Source: Tieghemostelium lacteum (lineage: Eukaryota > Evosea > Eumycetozoa > Dictyosteliales > Raperosteliaceae). Taken from it: a stretch of DNA of 64,000 nucleotides. Position 1 is the stretch's first letter. Each line of letters starts with the position of its first letter. The stretch spans positions 1,160,150 to 1,224,149 of the forward strand of contig LODT01000013.1 in assembly GCA_001606155.1 (NCBI GenBank). The letters run 5' to 3'. The position numbers were made by a program, and so were the translations under genes. This document shows, piece after piece, positions 36,284 to 50,427 of the stretch. Below the pieces are notes generated by a model, which was given only the letters and a program-made list of their open reading frames with translations, searched no databases and had not been told where the DNA came from.

Positions 36284-39213
36284 ATGAATTTACCACCTGG
36301 AATTGATATGTCAAAAGTTAAATTTGTAGAGGTTGTACCAGATGATGAATTAGATGAATATAAGGATGATGAAGAGAATGGTACAACCGATTCAAGAGAT
36401 GATAAATCAAAACAAGCATCCAAGAGACTAAAGAAGTTATTTAAAGCAGATTTAGAAATTGATTCATTATATAGAGGAGGTAGCATTCAGATATCATCTG
36501 ATGGTAAATTCTTAGTATCGCAATGTAATGATAAAATAAATATCATTGATATTGAAAGTGGTTCAATTAAATCAAAAATACAATTGGTATGTCTTAAGTG
36601 TATCAATAATCATCAAATAAAATTAATATTAATACTAGGTTTTTACAATTATATTATAGGATAATAAACTTACATCATTTTCAATTAATCAACAAAATAA
36701 GGAAATATTAATTGGATGTGTAAATCTACAAATGAGACAATATAAATTAGATTTGGAAGAGATTGCACAATCATATACAGATTTAATTGATCAAGAATCC
36801 ATTGTAGAAAAGAGTAACCAATCATTAATTAAAATTTGGAAAGGTCATGAGGGACCTATAAATTCTATTGATTATCATAGTTCTGGTGTTTTAGCTGTAA
36901 CTGGTAGTTCAGATAGAACTGTTAAAGTTTGGGATATTGAAAAAGGTTATTGTACACATAACTTTACTGAAGATCTTGGTCTGGTTACATTAGTTAAATT
37001 CCATCCAACTGAATTAAAGGTAATCTCAGTTAGTGATGATTTAAAAATTAGAGTTTGGGATTTACAAACAAAAAAATGGTATGTCACATATATATTTGTA
37101 TTTTTTTTCAATAATTAACAAGTTATATTAATATTTAAAATAATTATAATAATAATTTATAGTATAATTTTAAATAATCATTTATCACAAGTTAGTGGTA
37201 TATCATTTTCAAATAGTGGTAAAGAATTAATTTCAGTTGGTAGAGATAAAGTTATAAATGTTTGGGATATGAATAGTAGTTCACCAAAAAAGACAATACC
37301 AATATTTCAAGAACTAGGTGGAATTATTACCATTCCAAGAGATATTATTGAATCTGATTCATTACCTCAAAATTTAAAGACTAGAATTGATAAGATTATG
37401 AATAAATTACAAGATTCAGCACAAGCTGAAAAAGTAAATAGAGATGGTTTAACAGTAATTGTTGGTGGCGAAGAAGTACTAAGAGCTTGGTGTATAGAAA
37501 CCTCTGAATGTATTTGGAATGATCAAGGTATTGAATTTAAAAAGAAAACTGATAAAACTCAAGATAAAGAACCATTATATACTATAAATTCAATTTTGTA
37601 TGTAGTGATAATGAAAATATAATAATTTTTAAATTTTAACTTTTAAAATTATATTTAGGTTAGGTGATGATAAATTTATAAGTATAACATCAGAACATAA
37701 TATGATGATATATGATTTAAATAATTTTGAAAGAGCAGGTGAAATTATTGGTTATAATGATGAAATTACAGATATTAAATATGTTGGTGGTGAAATGGAC
37801 TATAAGAAAATAGTTGTGGCAACTAATTCGAATGATATTAGATTTTATGATTTGGATACATTAAAAGCTGAGATTCTGAGAGGACATCAAGATTTGGTAA
37901 TGTCAATTGATGTCAGTTATGATGGTAAACTATTGTTATCTGGTTCTAAAGATTGTAATGTTTTATTATGGGATTTGGTAAATAAGAGTGTATTACATAC
38001 ATTTACTGGTCATACTGGTACTGTCACTGCTGTAGCATTACCAAATAAATCATCAATGTTTGCAATTTCAGCATCTGATGATAAAACTATAAAATTATGG
38101 AAATTATCAAACTCATCACAACATAAGAAATCTCAGAGTGTATTGACAAAGATTGCACATGAAAAAGATATAAATACTGTTGTTATTGCTCCAAATGATA
38201 AGATTTTTGCAACTGGATCACAAGATAATTATATAAAGATTTGGGGTGTAAATGATTTCAATTTACTAGGTTCCATTAAAGCACATAAAAGAGGTGTTTG
38301 GTCATGTGCATTCTCACCAGTAGATCAAGTTATAATGTCATGTTCTAGTGATGGTTTAATTAAAATATGGTCACTACAGGATTTCAGTTGTCTGAGAACA
38401 TTTGAAGGTCACAAAGGAAGTATTCTAAAATGTGCTTTCATTAGTTATGGTATGCAATTGATATCTTGTGGTTCTGAAGGTTTGATTAAACTTTGGAATG
38501 TAAAAACTTCAGAGTGTGTAAATACATTTGAAGCACATCAATCTAAAATATGGGCATTGGCTGTAAATCAACAAGATCAAGATCTATTTATTAGTGGTGG
38601 TTCGGATTCTAGAATTGTAGTTTGGAGGGATCACACTCAAATTCAAGAGGATCGTGAAAGACAAGAGGAGGACAATAAGATTTTGTCACAACAAACTCTT
38701 GACAGTTGTCTCAGACAGAAAGACTATACCAATGCTCTTAAATTGGCATTGGTACTAAATCAACCTAGACAAACATTAAACATTTTCCAAGAAATGTATA
38801 ATGAAACTGCCAATGATAAATTAATTAGAGAACGTATTCCAAAATTACAATCCAATGAAATTTTGAAGTGTCTCAGATATATCAGAGATTGGAATACCAG
38901 TTCAAAATATACACAAATTTCACAAACAGTTTTAAATATTATTCTTACAACACATAAACCACAAGACCTAATTCGATTATCAAGTTATGAAGTACCTCAA
39001 TTACTTCAAACTATTATACCTTACACTGAAAGACATTTTCAACGTATAGATAAAATGCTCCAAAAAACATATTTAATTGACTATGCAATTTCTTCAATTA
39101 ACCCTGCTGCTTCAACTATTCTAATTGATAATAATGATCAAGAAAATCAAGAAAATGATTTTGATGAAAAAAAAAAACCAACAACAACAACAACAAAAGA
39201 AGAAATTAAATAA
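36284..39213 (+). CDS. utp13: U3 snoRNP/SSU processome WD-repeat protein UTP13 (TBL3)
   Basis: Four exons (36284-36586, 36660-37078, 37163-37597, 37659-39213; introns 61-84 nt, phases consistent) encode about 903 aa. It has an N-terminal acidic leader and roughly 12-13 WD40 repeats (for example SSDRTVKVWDIEKG, SGSKDCNVLLWDLVN, SASDDKTIKLWKL, CGSEGLIKLWNVK). The C-terminal Utp13 helical domain follows (LRQKDYTNALKLALVLNQP, ILKCLRYIRDWNT). UTP13 is part of the UTP-B subcomplex that assembles on nascent pre-rRNA in the nucleolus. Yeast and human proteins are about 810-820 aa. The next gene starts 83 bp downstream on the same strand. Confidence 0.92.
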
Positions 39214-39296
39214 ACAAAAATAATTAATATAAATATTATCAATAGTTTTAAATCATGTAGTCTTTTTTTTTGGAATTTTTTTTTGAATTTGGAAAT

Positions 39297-40130
39297 ATGT
39301 ACTATATAAATAATTTAATTAAAAACACCAATCAATATCATAGTATTCTAAATAATATACAATTAAAAACATCAGCTTCAGTTGCAGTTATATTAAGATG
39401 GGATCCGAAATATTTAATAGAAACAAATAAAAAGACAATAGTTGATGATAATGATGATAAAAAGAAATTAAAAGAAGGAAAAAGTAATTTACAGATTCTG
39501 TTTGCTCAGAGAAAGTTTAGTAAAGAATTATGTTTTCCTGGTGGTAAAATTGAATTAAATGAAAATATGATAGAGGCAGCAGAGAGAGAAACACAAGAAG
39601 AAGTTTCAATAGATTTAAGTAATAGAAACAACTATTCACTAATTGCAAGACTAGATGATAAAAAGACATTTGATAAGCTAAATGTTCACAGTTTTGTTTA
39701 CTTTCAACAATGTCAACAAACACCACCTATAAAACTATCAGAAAATGAGTTGATTGACTATCAATGGATAAATTTAGATGAATTTTTATCCATATCTGAT
39801 AGTATTACAAAAGTTAAACTCTCTGAAATTTCAAAATCCAGAAGATTAAAGAATCCACTATTATATTATCTATGTTCACTAGTATATGTACCTTTTCTAA
39901 GATTACCACACCCTAAAAATCCAAATTTCATCTTGTGGGGTTTGACATTAGATATCACTGCTGATCTAGTGCGAAGAATGAAAGATCAAAAGTTGTCCTT
40001 TATAGAGACCACAAAATCTAATAATAGAAAGTTTAGTATATTCCTCTATCGATATTTCCCATATTCTATAATTTTATCAGGTCTATTTTTAATATTTTTT
40101 GTTATATATTTAATTAAGCTATTCATGTGA
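39297..40130 (+). CDS. Nudix hydrolase, CoA-diphosphatase-like, tail-anchored
   Basis: 277 aa from the ATG at 39297. The Nudix box GX5EX7REUXEE is intact at about residues 82-104 (GGKIELNENMIEAAERETQEE). It is preceded by LFAQRKFSKELCFPGG, like NUDT7/NUDT8 and related CoA pyrophosphatases (Pfam NUDIX). The C-terminus has a single hydrophobic helix (SIILSGLFLIFFVIYLIKLF) at the very end, suggesting a tail anchor in an organelle membrane. Substrate is an inference; a diphosphate hydrolase is sure. Confidence 0.8.
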   Translation: MYYINNLIKNTNQYHSILNNIQLKTSASVAVILRWDPKYLIETNKKTIVDDNDDKKKLKEGKSNLQILFAQRKFSKELCFPGGKIELNENMIEAAERETQEEVSIDLSNRNNYSLIARLDDKKTFDKLNVHSFVYFQQCQQTPPIKLSENELIDYQWINLDEFLSISDSITKVKLSEISKSRRLKNPLLYYLCSLVYVPFLRLPHPKNPNFILWGLTLDITADLVRRMKDQKLSFIETTKSNNRKFSIFLYRYFPYSIILSGLFLIFFVIYLIKLFM

Positions 40131-40265
40131 TACCTGATTTAAAAAAAGTGAATTATAAATAAAATTTAAAGTCCTTACAACAACAATAAGATAATGACAT
40201 CAAATCTACAATTTCAAAGTAGTAAAATTTTATGTACATTATAAACTCTTTGTTTAAAATTTATT

Positions 40266-42842
40266 TTAAGAGATTAGTTTTGTCATGTGTGGAGGAATTA
40301 AATCCCTTGAATATCGTCTAAAATCAACATGATATTGCTGCTCATGTTGTTGAAGAGATTTAATTCTTTCATTATGAGAACTATTACTAGTTTGAGAAGA
40401 TGTTGTTGTTGATGATAATAATATAGGTGAAGTTGGTATAGGTGATATAATTATTGCTTTTCTAGAAGGTGGTGGTTTTGGTGATAATGTAAATCTTTTA
40501 TTATTATTTGATTGTTCTTCTTCATCATTATCTTCTTCCATATCAGTATCTTTTTGTTCAATTATTATTTGAATGTTATCATTAATGTTGGTAGCAGATT
40601 GAGTTTCATTGATATCTGAGTTTTGTGAGGATGACAATGATAAGGAGGAAGAGGATGAAAGTGTAAAGAAATCAGAGGAATTACTAGTATCAATTAGAGA
40701 ACTATCAGAACTATAGGTCAATGAATTACTGCTATAGTCACTAGTTAGACTATTTGTGCTACTGTTACTATATTGACAAGAAGTACAATCACTATCTAAA
40801 ATATTTTTAATTCTATTAATGGTATCTATGTGGATATTGCATTTATAATCTTTTAGATATTTCAATATGATATCACAAGATGAATTTAAATTATCAATCC
40901 TCTCTATTAAACTATCATAATTATTATAGTAGTTGTTTGTATTATTGTTATTAGTTATATCTGAAATTGATTTTCTATTATCACTATTATCATTATTACA
41001 TACTTGATTATCCTCCTCTAACGATGAAGGTTGAAATAATGATTCATTATCATTGTTATTACTATATACTATTAAATTGTCTTGGATATTATCATGTTCT
41101 TCTTCTACTTCTCCTTCTTCTTCTTCTTCTTCATCGTAATCTTCTTCTTCATCTTCATCATATTCTTCATCAAGATCATCATCGTTTTCATATGGATTTT
41201 GTAGATCATTTTCATCAACAGCCAGAGTGGTACTGATTTCAAAAGTAGAATTTGTAATTGAATTTAATTTAGTATCCATTAAATTAGTTTGTTGTTGTTG
41301 TTGTTGATGATTTAATTTATCAAATTCATCATCACTTTCTTGATTAGTATAATTATTATTAATTTGCATTGAATTATACTTTTTGATTAATTCTTGAACA
41401 GATTTTCTAGACATTAATCTTTTAGATCTATTTGCTCTGTTCTTTTTCAGTTGTGAACTAAAGTAATTTTCAATCTCTAAAGTATCTTTTATATTATTTT
41501 GATCAGATGAATGTAAAGAATTATTCAAATGAATCTGTTTTAATTCTATTCCTTCTTGTTGAAATAGTTTGTGAAGTGTTTGAAAATCACTTGGATTAAA
41601 ATGTAATGATATACTACTAATTGACTAAATAATATTGTATTAATAATTGTATTCATATTTTATCATAATTAGTTTGAATTTTACATTTAGAGTATAGGAT
41701 TTTCTTCTACTATTTGGTGATCTTTTACTACTAATACTTTTATTATCTGTATTTAAATTATTTTGTCTTTTATGTATTAATATTAATAATATATAAAATC
41801 AAATTTTAATAAAATAAAGTGAAAGAAGAGTTTTACAAAATGTACTTGTTGGTAAATTAAAAATAATAACAATAATAATAAAGGTGAGTGAATTTGTCTG
41901 TTGTTGGTGAATATTAAAGCTGTGGTGCTAGTGGTGGTGGTGGTGGTGGTGGTGGGATAAAACATCAAGTAAAAAATACACTAAACACTTTTTAAAAAAT
42001 AAAAAGATAGTTTGGGGGGAGGGGGGAGTAAATGTGTTTTTGATGATAAGATTATTCATCATTTGATTACTATTTTTGAAATTAATGCGTTATATCCACT
42101 GGTAACCAAAACATTTTAGGATGATGTATAATGATGGAATATACATACATTCCGATTGATAATAGTTTAGAATAAAGTTGATCTCTTTCACCCTCTTTTA
42201 ATTTAAAATAAAAGACTCTAGATTTACTCCTCAGCATAAGTATATTTTTCATGATAATTTTCATTGATAGCTCCGATAGAGATATAACATTAGTTGGGTA
42301 TTTATTAGATGACCCTTGGTGATTCTTGTAGAGTAATATCTGGTTATTATAGACTTCCATAAATCTAGTTGACCATTTTAATTTTCCTTTTTTCTGTAAA
42401 AATGTTGTATACATTAAGACATTACTCACCTGTATATCACCCATCATCAGTTATTCATTTTTATTATTATTATTTTCCAATATAATTTTGTTGAAATGTA
42501 GATACATACATTACATGTTGCATTTAGAGGGCTCTGTACAATTAAATTTAAATAATAAAGTAACTCCAATCTTTCTAGATTAGAGGTTGTATATATTTCA
42601 TAGGATTTAGGTTCATTGGTACGTAATGTCATGTAACAATCAACTTTATCATTACTAATTGGTTCTAGTATATTGATAAACTTTATCTGCTTAATTGATT
42701 TTCCACGTTTACAAATATCTATGGTTTTGGAATGAAAATCAAAGTGTAATATGAAGGTTTTGATCTTTTCTTTGTATTTAATATAAAATGAAAATCTAAC
42801 TATTCCCGATGTAACACAAATATTGATATCATCATCAGGCAT
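40266..42842 (-). CDS. Tandem PH-domain protein with acidic low-complexity tail
   Basis: Rebuilt from four exons: 42510-42842, 42149-42429, 41685-41766 and 40266-41624 (about 684 aa). Phases agree at every junction; introns are 80, 382 and 60 nt. Exon 1 has a PH-like fold (residues 1-111). Exon 2 has a clearer PH domain (LQKKGKLKWSTRFMEVYNNQ ... SRVFYFKLKEGERDQLYSKL). The rest is basic (KRSPNSRRKS), then QTLHKLFQQEGIELKQIHL, then Glu/Asp-rich (DEEYDEDEEEDYDEEEEE) and Ser-rich sequence. PH domains bind phosphoinositides or proteins at membranes. The weakest join is the 382-nt intron: the first two exons could be a separate short gene, but the last two lack any usable start. Confidence 0.65.
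41767..42148 (-). other. Long (382-nt) intron with G/C-rich strand-asymmetric tracts
   Basis: The inferred intron of the PH protein contains GGTGGTGGTGGTGGTGGTGG at about 41932-41955 and TTTGGGGGGAGGGGGGAG near 42012 on the plus strand, so the transcript carries C-rich tracts. A 61-codon ORF here (41783-41968, minus) looks fortuitous. Confidence 0.45.
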
Positions 42843-42991
42843 TGTTTATCTCCTATTGCTGTTATTATTATGTGGGTCTCTGTATAAAGTCCTTAAAAAA
42901 AAAATAAAAAAAATTTATTAAAAAATTACTAGATCTTTTGAGAAAATGAAAACTCAAGTTTAGTGGACCATTCATAATTATTCCCTTTTTT

Positions 42992-43517
42992 TTATTTTTT
43001 AGAAATAAATTGATCAGTTAAGTTTTGGAAAGGGTCAACAGGTGTCTTTGGTGTTTTTTGAGTTGTAGTTGGTGATACTACTTTATTAGGCATTGGCTTT
43101 AATGGCATTGGTTTAAAATTTAATGGTATCATTGGTGGAATAGTTGGAGGGGGTAGATTTATATTATCAACTATAGAGATATCATAATTGGATGTTGTTG
43201 ATTGTTTTACACTATTTTTTAAAGTATTATTACTTAATAGATTTTCAGTTGTTGGTAAGAAAAATGTTGAATCTATAGTATTATTATTTGTTGTGGAGGT
43301 TTGATTATTATTACTATTATTTGATGGTATTGTCGATAATAATGGTATTTTAGAAGGTGTTGGTTGTAATGTATTGTTTTTTGGAGTATTACCAAAATTA
43401 ATTGAGGAAAAATCAATATCATCTATTAAACTACTACTAGTATTTTTAGTGGTATTGTTATTATAAATAGGGGTAGTAGTAGAAGAGGTACTATTGTTTC
43501 CAAAATCTAATAATAAT

Positions 43518-43581
<64 letters not shown>

Positions 43582-45140
43582 GTAATGTAGGTTTATTAAT
43601 TGATAATCCTCCAAAATTGATTGATTTTGAAGAATCTGTACTATTTGAATTTGTTGGTTGTTTAGGTTTATCGTTATCAAATATAAACATTGAAGAATAT
43701 TCTGGTGATAAACCATTATTATGTTCATTGTTTGATGGTTCATCTAGATGTTGTGTAGATTGATTGTCGTTATTATTGTTATTATTACTATAATTATTTA
43801 AACCTAACATATTTAAAATTATGATTGATTTTTCTCTAGATGTTATATGAAGAGAATTGGAGTGTTGAATAATATTATTGCAATTTTCACAAAAATATTG
43901 GAATATTATGGATGGTGATATATTTGTCTGTTGTAGAGATATCTCAAAATTATCTAGATTTACTATAGTTTCTGTTTTTGGTATTGTAGGAGGTGTTGGA
44001 GTATTAGCATTATTTGACAATTGTTCAAATTGTAATAATTTTTCAATTAGAATTAATACTCTCTGTTTAGTTTGCCAATTCTTTGCATTAGATAATCTAT
44101 CATTTAGACTATTTAATATAATCAGTCGTTGTGAGTCGTCCTTAGTTTTAAAATAATTAATAAAATTTGATATTGCATTGGTTGACAATTGTAATTGTGT
44201 ACTGTTACCAATTGTCATTTTAACAATATCAAATGATTCTGATGATTCTGATTCTTCTTCTTCTTCTTTTTCTTCAGTTTTCTGTAACTGTAGTTGAAGT
44301 TGTTGTTGTTGTTGTTGATTATACATGAGATAACTACCATCTCTGATTTGGTGTGTTGTTATCATTGATTCGTCTTCAATTTGTGATGAGATATTGGATT
44401 GATTCAATTTATTATCTTTAGTCATACTGACTAATTTCTGAGGTAAACTTGAAATCTTTTCTTTAATTTCCTGCATTTTAGTTTGTGGTTGAACAGGTGC
44501 ATTGGTAATTGCACCGTTACTACCTACACCCATTGTAGTAATTTTATTACCATTAAACCCCTCATATACAACCATACTATTACCATATCCACCATTACCA
44601 ACATTAGGATTACCAATAATCATCAATTGTTGATTATTTTCAGTGTTTTTAGGAGTAGTTGTAAACTGAAATAGTAAATTTAATAGTTCTTGTGCATCTC
44701 TTTTTACATTTTGATAAATCATATCACCATTCATACCTGTATCTTTTAATACTGTACTTTTATAATCTAAATATAGGTAATATTAATACCTTTATTTGTT
44801 CTTAAATAAGACATTAATTATACCTACTAGTACTCTGTGTTATATCTGCTGAATATCTACACAACTCTTGTTTAAACAGGGGGTTTCCTTTTAATGCTAA
44901 ATATCTTAAACACTTTAAAGACTTTTGTTTAATGTAAACAGAATCTTTTTTAAGACGATGCATCAGTTGTTGTAATATTTCCATAGTTTTGTCATTGGAT
45001 TTAAATGTTTCATTTTGTAATTCCACTAGTAGGTATCCTGGTGTTGTTTCCTGATTATCAGTTGTAGCTTTACCTACTAGTGTTAATGAATCAATACCCT
45101 TATTAATAGTAGTGAGAATTTGATTAACAGTAGACGTCAT
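42992..45140 (-). CDS. Tepsin-like ENTH/VHS protein (AP-4 accessory)
   Basis: Two exons (44828-45140 and 42992-44766, 61-nt intron, phase 1) encode about 695 aa. The N-terminal ENTH-like domain (residues 1-130) includes ATTDNQETTPGYLLVEL, YIKQKSLKCLRYLALKGNP and, across the splice, KDTGMNGDMIYQNVKRDAQELLNLLF, as in tepsin and plant homologues. A second helical, VHS-like region is seen near residues 225-275 (SQRLIILNSLNDRL ... KQRVLILIEKLLQFEQL). The rest is disordered with a long poly-Asn tract and a DPFQNL motif near the C-terminus that could bind adaptor appendages. Tepsin associates with the AP-4 coat at the trans-Golgi network. Starts 65 bp from divergent BLOC1S2. Confidence 0.75.
43521..43580. 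repeat. (ATT)20 tract coding poly-Asn in tepsin-like gene
   Basis: About 60 nt of pure trinucleotide repeat, read as Asn on the minus strand. Confidence 0.9.
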
Positions 45141-45205
45141 GCAACTACAAAAATAAAATAAAAAGAATTTTTAAAAAAAAAATCTTCATTTTATTAATAG
45201 AGAAA
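45141..45205. promoter_or_regulatory. 65-bp bidirectional promoter, tepsin-like / BLOC1S2
   Basis: Only 65 bp separate the two divergent ATG codons. It is almost all A and T, with an A run around 45173. Both UTRs and any shared promoter must fit here or overlap the genes. Confidence 0.55.
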
Positions 45206-45815
45206 ATGTCAGAACAACAACAACAACCACAACAAAATGCCGATGTATTTCAACAAAAGGCTGAACAAGATATATTAAAGCCAACACTACCAATTCCTGA
45301 AGACTTACAAAAACAAACTACAGAAATGTTTACTAAAGTCACCAACTACCTCAAAGGTGAACTATCAACAACTGTATCTGATTATAATCTATTGATTCAA
45401 ATGAATAATATAACATCTGCTAAATATCATGATATGACTGAAGTCACTAAAGGTCTATCACTATTTATGGGTGATTTAAAAGTTAAATGTAAGATTTAAT
45501 CACAAGTACTTCTCTTAAACAAAATAGTACTAATAAAAATAAATATTAGATGAAGAATTTCAGCCATACCTAGACAAGATAAATGAATTAGATAAAAATT
45601 TAGGTAATTTAGAAAAAACTGTACAATTATTAGACGAATATACAAAGAGATTAGAAAACAAAATTAAAAATATAGATAAAACTGCTTTATTACAAATGAA
45701 ACAACAACAATCTCAACAACCTCAGTTACAGCAACAACAACAACAACAACAACAACAACCACCACCACCACCACAGCAACAACAACCACTACAACAACCA
45801 TCACAAACTAACTAA
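45206..45815 (+). CDS. bloc1s2: BLOC-1 complex subunit 2
   Basis: Two exons (45206-45488 and 45550-45815, 61-nt intron, phase 1) give 182 aa. The coiled-coil core is diagnostic of BLOC1S2: TEMFTKVTNYLKGELSTTVS, DYNLLIQMNN, TSAKYHDMTEVTKGL, EEFQPYLDKINELD and YTKRLENKIKN. BLOC-1 and BORC share this subunit, acting in endosome/lysosome positioning and lysosome-related organelle biogenesis. N- and C-termini are Gln/Pro-rich extensions absent from the human protein (142 aa). Confidence 0.92.
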
Positions 45816-45889
45816 TAGTTAATTAAATTTTAAAATTTTAAATAGTATTTAATAAGAGAGTGTGTAAAATTTTTATTGGATTATAACAT

Positions 45890-47503
45890 TTAAACATTTA
45901 AATTAATGTTGTCTAATTCAATATCATTATTTAGTTGATCAATAGTATTAGAAGCAGTATCTATTGAAGAAGACGAAGTAGTGGTAGTTGAAAATGAATT
46001 TCTTTTAGATTTCTTATTATTACTATTAGATTTTGGAGACATTACCTGTGGTTTTGAATTGAATATTTTTAAAACTACAGCGCTCCAAATTTTTAGACTA
46101 TATCTACCAAATCCATAAAAAATTAAAAGTTCAACGCCAAGTAGACGTGTAAAGAACAGTGACATTATATGAGGTGCAAATGGCAATGATGTAAATTTAC
46201 ATTCATCAGATGGTACATTTAAAATGGCTGACATGGTGATACATGTTAGATAGTGCTCTAGTTTTTTAGAATAAATTGGAATGTTATCAGTAATGTAGTA
46301 ATTGTAAATGACCAGATATAGAAACTCAGAACAAATGATAACAATGAGAATGAATGGTCTCAAATAGTATTTGATAAATCTCTTCTTTTTCTTTTTACCA
46401 CTGATTGATACTGTTTGTTGTGGTATTACTACACTACCACTATTACTCATTAGATCATCACTTGCTTGAATATTTATATTTCTAGGTAATTGATTTTTCA
46501 CCTTGTTAACATTGTTCTTATTTTTCTTATTATTATTATTATTCTTGTTATTTGGTTGATTTCTATTAAAGAATGTCATTATTTTATAGACTTCATAGAG
46601 TATCATTCCAATGGAAATTGCAGAGATGAAACACATGACAGATAATGGTGCCCAAAAGAATATAGTTTGATATTTTTGTTCTAGAATAAAACAACCTAAA
46701 CCACCTTGCCAATAGGATTGTTGTTTTAATGCAAGTGGTCCTATAGATAGTATCGTTGGAATACCCAAAAGTACTAATATATAATATTGTACTATTTTCT
46801 TTTGAATTTTAAATCTTTTAATGGATATCCATAGATCTATAGAAGATACAGTAAATGAAGTCATTGTTAACAAACCACCAAATTGAAATGATAAACCACT
46901 GACAGCACAACCACTATCTAAATGTTGTCTTGATGATCTCAAACCATTGTCATTACATAGATAACCATCTGAAAAACCATAATAAGCTAATGCCAAATCA
47001 GGTAACATTAAGAATATTACACCAATGGATAGAAACAATATTGGTATTGTATTTGGATGATTATTGGATTTTATTCTATTGCTACTGTTCTTGTTCTTTA
47101 GATTGTTATTACTGTTATTGTTGTTGTTGTTGTTGTTAGAGATTTCATTTGATTTTATAGTGTACATGTAGATTAAATGAATTATTGAATAAGTTATCAT
47201 TACTAAAACACTTGAAATAAAACTAACACTACCCATAACAATTGATAATAATTTATAAGATTTCCATTGATCTTCTGAGAATATTGGTGATGGGCATCTC
47301 AGAATACAATATTCTGACACATAATTAAAACCATCTCTAATATCCTTGTCTCTATCAGTTGAATTTCTAAATACCAATGGTTCTGGACAAAATGTTAAAA
47401 ATTGACTTGGTATCTCTTGTGCACTTATTTGTGTTACTCTTTTGTCATTACTAGTAAAATAAATTAACAAAAAGAATAAAAATAAAACATAATTTCTAAA
47501 CAT
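45890..47503 (-). CDS. Frizzled/smoothened-like receptor without cysteine-rich domain
   Basis: 537 aa from the ATG at 47503, which puts a signal peptide first (FLFFLLIYFTS). A short ectodomain follows with a few Cys (FCPEPLVF ... YCILRCPSP) but no CRD, then seven membrane helices with the frizzled-type SV/SVM pattern (KLLSIVMGSVSFISSVLVMI; CAVSGLSFQFGGLLTMTSFT; GCFILEQKYQTIFFWAPLSV). Loops carry Asn-rich inserts, and the tail has KRNSFSTTTTSSSS. Dictyostelids have many such "sans CRD" receptors, whose ligands are unknown. The reading frame extends 61 codons further upstream, but that gives no signal peptide and I do not include it. Confidence 0.85.
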   Translation of the reverse strand: MFRNYVLFLFFLLIYFTSNDKRVTQISAQEIPSQFLTFCPEPLVFRNSTDRDKDIRDGFNYVSEYCILRCPSPIFSEDQWKSYKLLSIVMGSVSFISSVLVMITYSIIHLIYMYTIKSNEISNNNNNNNNSNNNLKNKNSSNRIKSNNHPNTIPILFLSIGVIFLMLPDLALAYYGFSDGYLCNDNGLRSSRQHLDSGCAVSGLSFQFGGLLTMTSFTVSSIDLWISIKRFKIQKKIVQYYILVLLGIPTILSIGPLALKQQSYWQGGLGCFILEQKYQTIFFWAPLSVMCFISAISIGMILYEVYKIMTFFNRNQPNNKNNNNNKKNKNNVNKVKNQLPRNINIQASDDLMSNSGSVVIPQQTVSISGKKKKKRFIKYYLRPFILIVIICSEFLYLVIYNYYITDNIPIYSKKLEHYLTCITMSAILNVPSDECKFTSLPFAPHIMSLFFTRLLGVELLIFYGFGRYSLKIWSAVVLKIFNSKPQVMSPKSNSNNKKSKRNSFSTTTTSSSSIDTASNTIDQLNNDIELDNINLNV

Positions 47504-47768
47504 TTCAAATTTGAGTTTAATAGTTATAATTAACAAAACTGAAAGAATAAAGACACAAATAGTTTTTAAAATCTCCACATCAGAAATATTGTTGTAGTGG
47601 GTGTTTTTATTTTTTACAGTTGTTGTTACTACTAAAAATTTACCACACAAACTACCCCCATTATCCCCGACATCAAAAATAGCCAAATCAATGAATGTTA
47701 TTCTTGTTGTTGTTGTTTTTTTAGAAACTAATATTTATATTTACATTTTTTATAGTGGTTTTTTTTGA

Positions 47769-50078
<2,310 letters not shown>

Positions 50079-50427
50079 TGAAAGGGTATCGATACTAACT
50101 GAAGAGGTAAAAAATAAAATAAATTAACTTCTAATATCGCATTTATATCTAATTTAGAAAATTAAAAAAAAAAAAAATTAATTTTTCTATTTTGTAAATT
50201 AAAACCTGGTTGAGTCTTGAAATTTCATTGAGTTGGTGGTGGGACGCTTTACGGAACCCAATTAATATCTATAATTTATTTTTAAATAAGATTAGGGAAA
50301 TTATCTTACAAAAATTTTTCTTGATTATCCGAAAAAGTTTAGATTTTACCTTCCTCCACCAAAAGGTAACAACCCCTAAAGTCCGATGTATCTTTATCAA
50401 AAATATCAAATAATATTTTTAAATAAT
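50079..50427. other. Intergenic upstream of mucolipin, with a GC-rich patch
   Basis: 349 nt between DTD1's 3' end and the mucolipin start. Around 50230-50270 the sequence is unusually GC-rich for this window (GGTGGTGGGACGCTTTACGG). No ORF is convincing. Confidence 0.4.

Noticed and set aside
41783-41968. 61-codon minus-strand ORF with a poly-Thr run
   Set aside because: It overlaps the inferred PH-protein intron, is driven by a GGT repeat and ends in hydrophobic low-complexity sequence; its donor phase does not match the next exon.
47504-47686. N-terminal extension of the frizzled-like receptor
   Set aside because: It would bury the signal peptide inside the protein; the ATG at 47503 starts a normal signal sequence.
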